Below, in pieces: positions 59,644 to 64,000 of a stretch of 64,000 bases of DNA. The number at the start of each line of letters is the position of its first letter. Position 1 is the stretch's first letter. The notes beneath the pieces were generated by a model that did no database searches, was not told where the DNA came from, and saw only the letters and a list, made by a program, of their open reading frames with translations. The translations under genes were made by a program, and so were the position numbers. The stretch comes from Melampsora larici-populina 98AG31 (taxonomy: Eukaryota > Basidiomycota > Pucciniomycetes > Pucciniales > Melampsoraceae): the NCBI RefSeq assembly GCF_000204055.1, contig NW_006768775.1:1061880-1125879 (forward strand), in the 5' to 3' direction.

Positions 59644-62600
59644 ATGGCTAGCAGTCCCGGCGAAGATGCCACCAATCCACCTCCTTCTCAGGCCAGTGGT
59701 CAAATCACTCCACTTCGACGTTCATCACGCCCTCCGACTCCTCGTAAAAGCCTTCCAGGAATGGTACAGCCATCAACTGATGGCCGGACCGCTATTTCCC
59801 TTCCAACGAATTCCAAAAACAAGAGGACCCAGTCTGGATCGATTTGGACCTCATCGTGTAGGACCAAAGCTGCTCCTACTAAAACTAGCACTAATAAATC
59901 GAAGAAACGGTCCAGGGTCAGCAAATCAAACAACAACGTAAGTAATCTTGATTCTTTCTTCACGTCGATTTACTCACATATTTTGTTTTTTCTTTCTCAT
60001 CCTGCCTATCATGATCAATCACAGCCTATCGATGACAATGTACCTTTGGAGACCGAAATGAATCAGGACTCTGATGATCACCTGACCCAGCGCCAGAAAG
60101 CCAAGCGTGCTAAGGTATTGGAAGGTGAAGACGATGACAATCCCGCTCAATATGATCCTGTACAGGATTATTTTGGAGAACCCGAGTGGGGACCAGATGA
60201 TGTAAGATGATGATATTGATGTTTCTCATATTAAATTCACATTGTTTATCTAATATCAGTCCATGAACTGATATTTCTTTTCATTTGACAGGATCCGAAC
60301 ATGAAACCGCTTGTGTATCCGTGTCTCTGGTGTCCCAAAAAACCTTGTATTCATTATGACTCTAATTCGAATCTCAAGCAGCACCGTGACGGTTACGCCG
60401 TCGGCCGAGTTCAAAAACCATGCGCTGGTCGTCAAGCTGCAATTGATTCAGGAGCCAATCTTCCAGCAAGTGCTATCGATATCATGACGAAGAAGAAAGA
60501 AACCAACCAGCGACAGATGGTTGAGTTCTTTGATTCCAAAACACCACCTTTCAAAATCGAAGTCCTCAACCAGATTCTTACGGTGTGGATCTTAGCGTAA
60601 GCCCTTCCTTGGAATCGAATTGAGGACCATTTCCTCCGTGTTGCCTTTCGCTACGCTCGCCAAAACGTTAAGATCTTTGGCCAAACATGGGTGGCCAGAG
60701 AAGCCGGTGGCATGTATGTGTCCTTTCAAGACACTGTCTTGAAAGAAATCAATGTGAGTGGTGATTACTTTTTGGAACTTACGATTTCAAACTAACTTTG
60801 AAATCGAAATGGTCCCACTCTGCAAGGGCAACACTGGTAGGTTCACCCTCATTCACGATGGTTGGACGACGGCAAACAATATCCACGCTTTCTTAGGCGC
60901 GGCGGTCACGTTCATTGATGACAAGTGGACCTATCAAGTCCGTCATCTTACTCTGAAGCTAGTCGCATGGTACCACAATGGCAAATGGCTGGCACAGCCA
61001 TTAGTCCATTTTATGAAGAAGCATCAGCTTCATCTCAAGATAAGTTAATTCGATTTCAATCATATTTCTTCAATGTTACTTATTATGTATCTTTATGTAA
61101 CACATGCTTAGCCAGGTAACCGATTCGGGTTCCAATAATATGACCATGGCACAGGAGATGCATCTGAAGTTTCTCGAAGATGCGAATACCAACACTGGAT
61201 CGAATCCGACGTCTTACACGTGGAACCCAGCGACTGAACATGCTTGATGTTTCCTTCACAAGCTTTCATCAACAGTCAAGGGTGGCTTGGTGGAACTTGG
61301 CCGAACTGTACCTTCTCGACATCAACAGCGCGAATCGATCTTGGGAGTTTTCCCCATCCCTGAGCGACTGCCGGTCATTGCAGAGGAAGACGAAGAAGAA
61401 TCACACCCAAGTGCGATTGTTATTGAAGACGACGAAGATCAAACTGAAGCTGAAGAAATGCCTTTACCTGATGAAGAAGACACTGATCACGATTCCGAAT
61501 GCGAAGAGACCGCCTGTGCTCCTCCGGACTATGACGAAGCTGAAGAGGACCGGTGCGATCGGGAAGATGTGAATGACATCGCACCTGAAACCTCAACCAC
61601 AAACGATTTCAAAAACAACACATCAAGGAAACATGCTCTCCGTCTCAATGCGTTAATGGCCCAGGTAATCACTGCTGTATCATGTCCGGATGATCAATAA
61701 ATGCTAACTGCGTTTTATATTGGGTTTATCAGGCTAACTTTATCTCGCGCCGGGTTGCTAGATCAGCTCCTTGGCGCAGATATTTCACACGTGTTGCAAA
61801 AAGCATGAATCTCAAACTTTTACCCTTGACACCAGGTTACAATGCGACCCGTTGGAACGCGGAATTCGATTCTCTTAACCAATTGGTACAGGCACGTAAG
61901 GTGGGTAGCGATTTTGACTTTATCCTTACTGATACATCTAATTAGACCAATTTGTAATGTCCCATTTATTAGGTTGTTAGCAAGTTGCTTGCGGACGACC
62001 TTGAGCGTGTCAGAGCAAAGTCACGTCGTATCAGGTTGTCTCAAAAGCCGCGCGGATACTTCCATGAAATCTTCTTCACTCCCGACGACTGGGATTCACT
62101 CGAGGAATTAACAAACGAGCTGTCTGTAAGTCCTGCTCATGTGATACGTGATGTGCACCTCCTGGAGTGATTTGCTAACTCAATTTTGAATAGCCTTTTC
62201 TACTGTTGACTAAAAGAATGGAAGGAAATGGACCTACAGGCTCGATGGTGATTCCCGAATTCTGTGCACTCAAGCTGCATCTTGCGAATCGGGTAAAAGA
62301 TCTTCAAGTTGGCGATGCACTGCTACCCATGATCATGTCAATGCAAGAGCGAGTGGAACAATATCTTCAAGAAGCTTTGGCTTGCGACACAACGGTCATG
62401 GCAAGTCTTTTAAACCCTTTCTTTCGCCTTCAGTTCTACGAGCAGGCATTTGGACCTCAGCACCCCCATACGATCCGCGCTGGTACACTCTTGCAGGAGA
62501 AGTTCGCACAGCGTCAGAAAACGATTGGCTCACCACAGACTGACGTACCAGCATCAACCTCTGACTCGAATTCAACTACCTCAGCGAAGACGAGCTCTGA

Positions 62601-63083
62601 CGTCAATGTGTTTCAGCTTTTCAAAGCTCAAGAGCCTCAGGCACAGGTAGATGAAATGGCTGCTTACCTAAAGGGAACACATCCGATGTCGGCTAAGGAT
62701 GATGCTAGGGAATGCAACGCCATATTACCATGGTGGAGTGTGCGTATTACTTTCTGGCTTGAATCATGAATCGCTTTTGCATTATCATCGTTAATCTTTT
62801 GTGAAAATCTTGGTAGGTCAATTGTGTTGTTTTTCCAGTGCTGGCATCTCTGGCAAAAGACTATCTAAGCCTCTCTGCCAGTTCGGCCATAGTCGAGCGG
62901 ACATTCTCTGCCGCAGCAGACATTTGTTCATCAGATCGAGTTCGTTTGGTCCCACGTACGATTGAGCAAAACGTTGGTTCTCGTCTTTGGGCACGTCAAG
63001 GGGTACGCCTAGGTCACAAATACAAGGAGGTAAACGAGGCAATTGATGCATTTGGGGGTAGGCAAAAAGATACAAATAATTGA
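59644..63083 (+). pseudogene. hAT transposase with BED finger, two stops and a broken donor
   Basis: Nine exons join in phase to 935 codons: 59644-59937, 60025-60201, 60292-60753, 60827-61039, 61116-61664, 61733-61900, 61973-62125, 62194-62737 and 62839-63083. Order of parts: disordered Ser/Pro/Lys N-terminus; BED finger (CLWCPKKPC, NLKQHRDG); RNase-H-like core (RFTLIHDGWTT, HAFLGAAVTFIDDKW, VTDSGSNNMT); an acidic insertion (EEDEEES to DCDRED); and the hAT dimerisation domain (LPWW, LAKDYLSLSASSAIVERTFS). The transposase cuts and pastes the element. It is broken by TAA at 60598-60600 (in WILA-stop-ALPW), by TGA at 61245-61247 (in ATEHA-stop-CFLHK), and by AT instead of GT at the donor at 61040. 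All three are explained by single transitions. The 60753/60827 junction is the least certain. Confidence 0.87.
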
Positions 63084-63159
63084 ATACAGTAAAGTGGCTC
63101 TATTTACAACTGTGTAATGAATAAATAATCCCCACTCGTCATATCATATCTTGACTGCT

Positions 63160-63328
63160 CGTTGCCCGTTGCGACTAGTTGCAACGCAAGCAACGTCCGT
63201 TGTTAGCAACGCAACACAACACGTTCCATAGTTGCCCATTGCGTTGTCCTATATGGGGCCAAATTTTGACCGTTGCGCTGCTCAGCAACGACCCGTTGCG
63301 CGCAGTGCAGCGCAACGGCCCAACGTTG
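63160..63328. repeat. Right subterminal repeat region of the inner hAT
   Basis: About ten GCAACG/CGTTGC motifs in both orientations and the right inverted repeat GGCCCAACGTTG lie in 170 bp. It is denser than the left arm, which is common in hAT elements. Confidence 0.7.
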
Positions 63329-64000
63329 CTTCAGTCGAGATCGCTCCCGCTCTGTATCAGATGGCGGCAAAGGATCGTCTTCTACTTCAAGGATCATTGC
63401 TTCAAAGGGCAAGAAGAAGAGCCAAGCTGTAAGTGACGCTTTTGTTCAATATTTGATTGAAGAATCTTTTTACTGATCAATTGATTTTCTGGTCATTGTA
63501 TTCAGGTATTGATCGAAGCCGGTCCTCCTGCTGTAGACTTGCAACAAGATTCAGACGAGGAGAACTTGCGCATCAATAAACGCAAACGAAATCAGGATCC
63601 AAATGCCGAAGATGAATACACCAGTCCTTTTGATCACTATGGTAAACCTTGGCATCTCCCTAAAGATGTATGTATCATTTTTCTTCATTCATTGATCTCT
63701 CTCTATCAGCCTCTTTCTGTCACTTGATTTTTTGATTAATCTGTCATAATCATAATCATGTAACATGTTAGCTGACATTAAACATTATTGTAGCCAAAGG
63801 ACCAACCCGGATTATCTTACACTTGTCTCTACTGTAACAAGGATGTCAGAGTCAGTGCGAGCTCTCGATCAAACCTCAAAGTCCACCGAGATGGAAACCC
63901 TGCAGCTGGCAAGTCTGGAGCTGGCTGTCCTTGTCGTGGCCTGGCAATAGCGGCCGGTGCCAAGCTTCCTCCAACTGTCGACGAACTGCGTATCGAACGT

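Larger units (their letters stand above)
59184..63328 (+). mobile_element. 4145-bp hAT transposon nested in the outer hAT gene
   Basis: The element is flanked by CTTCAGTC (59176-59183 and 63329-63336), the 8-bp duplication expected for hAT. The short terminal inverted repeats read CAACATTGGGCC on the left and GGCCCAACGTTG on the right; whether the first C belongs to the repeat or the target leaves 7 or 8 bp of duplication. Both arms carry GCAACG/CGTTGC motifs, about 5 on the left (to 59365) and about 10 on the right (from 63160), a usual hAT subterminal pattern. It encodes one transposase gene (59644-63083). Confidence 0.88.
58771..64000 (+). pseudogene. Outer hAT-like BED-finger gene, split by a second hAT, incomplete at window end
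   Basis: Exons are 58771-59070, 59159-59183 joined across the insertion to 63337-63428, then 63506-63667 and 63794 to the window end. ATG 58771 starts MLNKQPTIDSFL and the N-terminal part has RRSSRMVTPARRVPGM, matching RRSSRPPTPRKSLPGM of the inner transposase. Removing the inner element and one CTTCAGTC copy joins TTC AGT C to GA GAT CGC in frame. The last exon begins a BED-type zinc finger (CLYCNKDVRV, then NLKVHRDG) like the inner CLWCPKKPC with NLKQHRDG. The transposase core would lie to the right of the window. The first intron uses GC-AG ends (GCAAGT donor); without it the frame does not join. The gene was probably intact before the insertion. Confidence 0.8.

Noticed and set aside
61180..61572. 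Frame beginning MRIPTLDRI inside the hAT gene
   Set aside because: It is a shifted shadow; the coding frame there carries TWNPATEHA, then the stop, then CFLHK and the acidic insertion.
1..64000. tRNA genes, CRISPR arrays, bacterial operons
   Set aside because: No convincing GGTTCGANTC-type B box with a matching cloverleaf, no regularly spaced identical repeats, and the genes are split by spliceosomal introns.

Overview
The window looks like nuclear DNA of a basidiomycete, most probably a rust fungus (Pucciniales, Melampsora-like). The reasons are AT-rich intergenic DNA, genes split by many 50-75 nt GT-AG introns with some very small exons, a family of F-box/leucine-rich-repeat-like genes, secreted proteins with no recognisable domain, and a heavy load of Helitron, hAT and TIR elements. 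The organism call is an inference from these traits; no marker was searched.

Layout. 1-8.7 kb is mostly transposon territory: the terminal exons of an unknown proline-rich protein, a small Helitron relic, and a nearly full-length Helitron (Rep/Pif1 helicase, 4140-8689) disabled by two in-frame TGA codons. 9.7-18.2 kb holds three related F-box-like genes. One is intact (9679-10971), one carries a 10-nt deletion (13436-14658, minus), and one is split by a 623-bp foldback element with CACTG termini (17342-17964). A zinc-knuckle-like gene lies between them (11760-12562). 19-28.5 kb holds one intact gene for a 465-aa secreted protein (26911-28456, minus) and two orphan copies of its signal-peptide exon, plus a cluster of three TIR elements at 21.9-23.0 kb.

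29.5-53.3 kb is the gene-bearing core. It holds a BOR1-type borate/anion transporter with 12 exons (29579-32311, minus), a secreted GH5 endoglucanase (34961-36474, plus), a secreted DPBB/RlpA-like protein with a long charged repeat arm (39782-41532, plus), a 609-aa secreted protein of unknown function (43228-45234, minus), a DUF2461 protein (48392-50496, plus) and beta-tubulin (51246-53292, plus). For all of these I rebuilt exon joins that keep one open frame; gene lengths fit where the family is known.

53.3-64 kb is transposon-rich again. A 4145-bp hAT element (59184-63328), itself carrying two stops and one broken splice donor, sits in exon 2 of a second hAT-like BED-finger gene (58771 to the window end). 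The flanking CTTCAGTC duplication and the restored frame show the insertion point.

The genes do not form an operon or a recognisable pathway. The shared theme is a plant-associated fungal secretome (GH5 enzyme, DPBB protein, orphan secreted proteins) beside housekeeping genes, in a landscape repeatedly broken by transposons. The most unusual observations are the two insertions whose removal restores a reading frame exactly, a set of near-copy introns at the signal-peptide-exon loci, and stop codons in the Helitron and hAT that fit C-to-T change.
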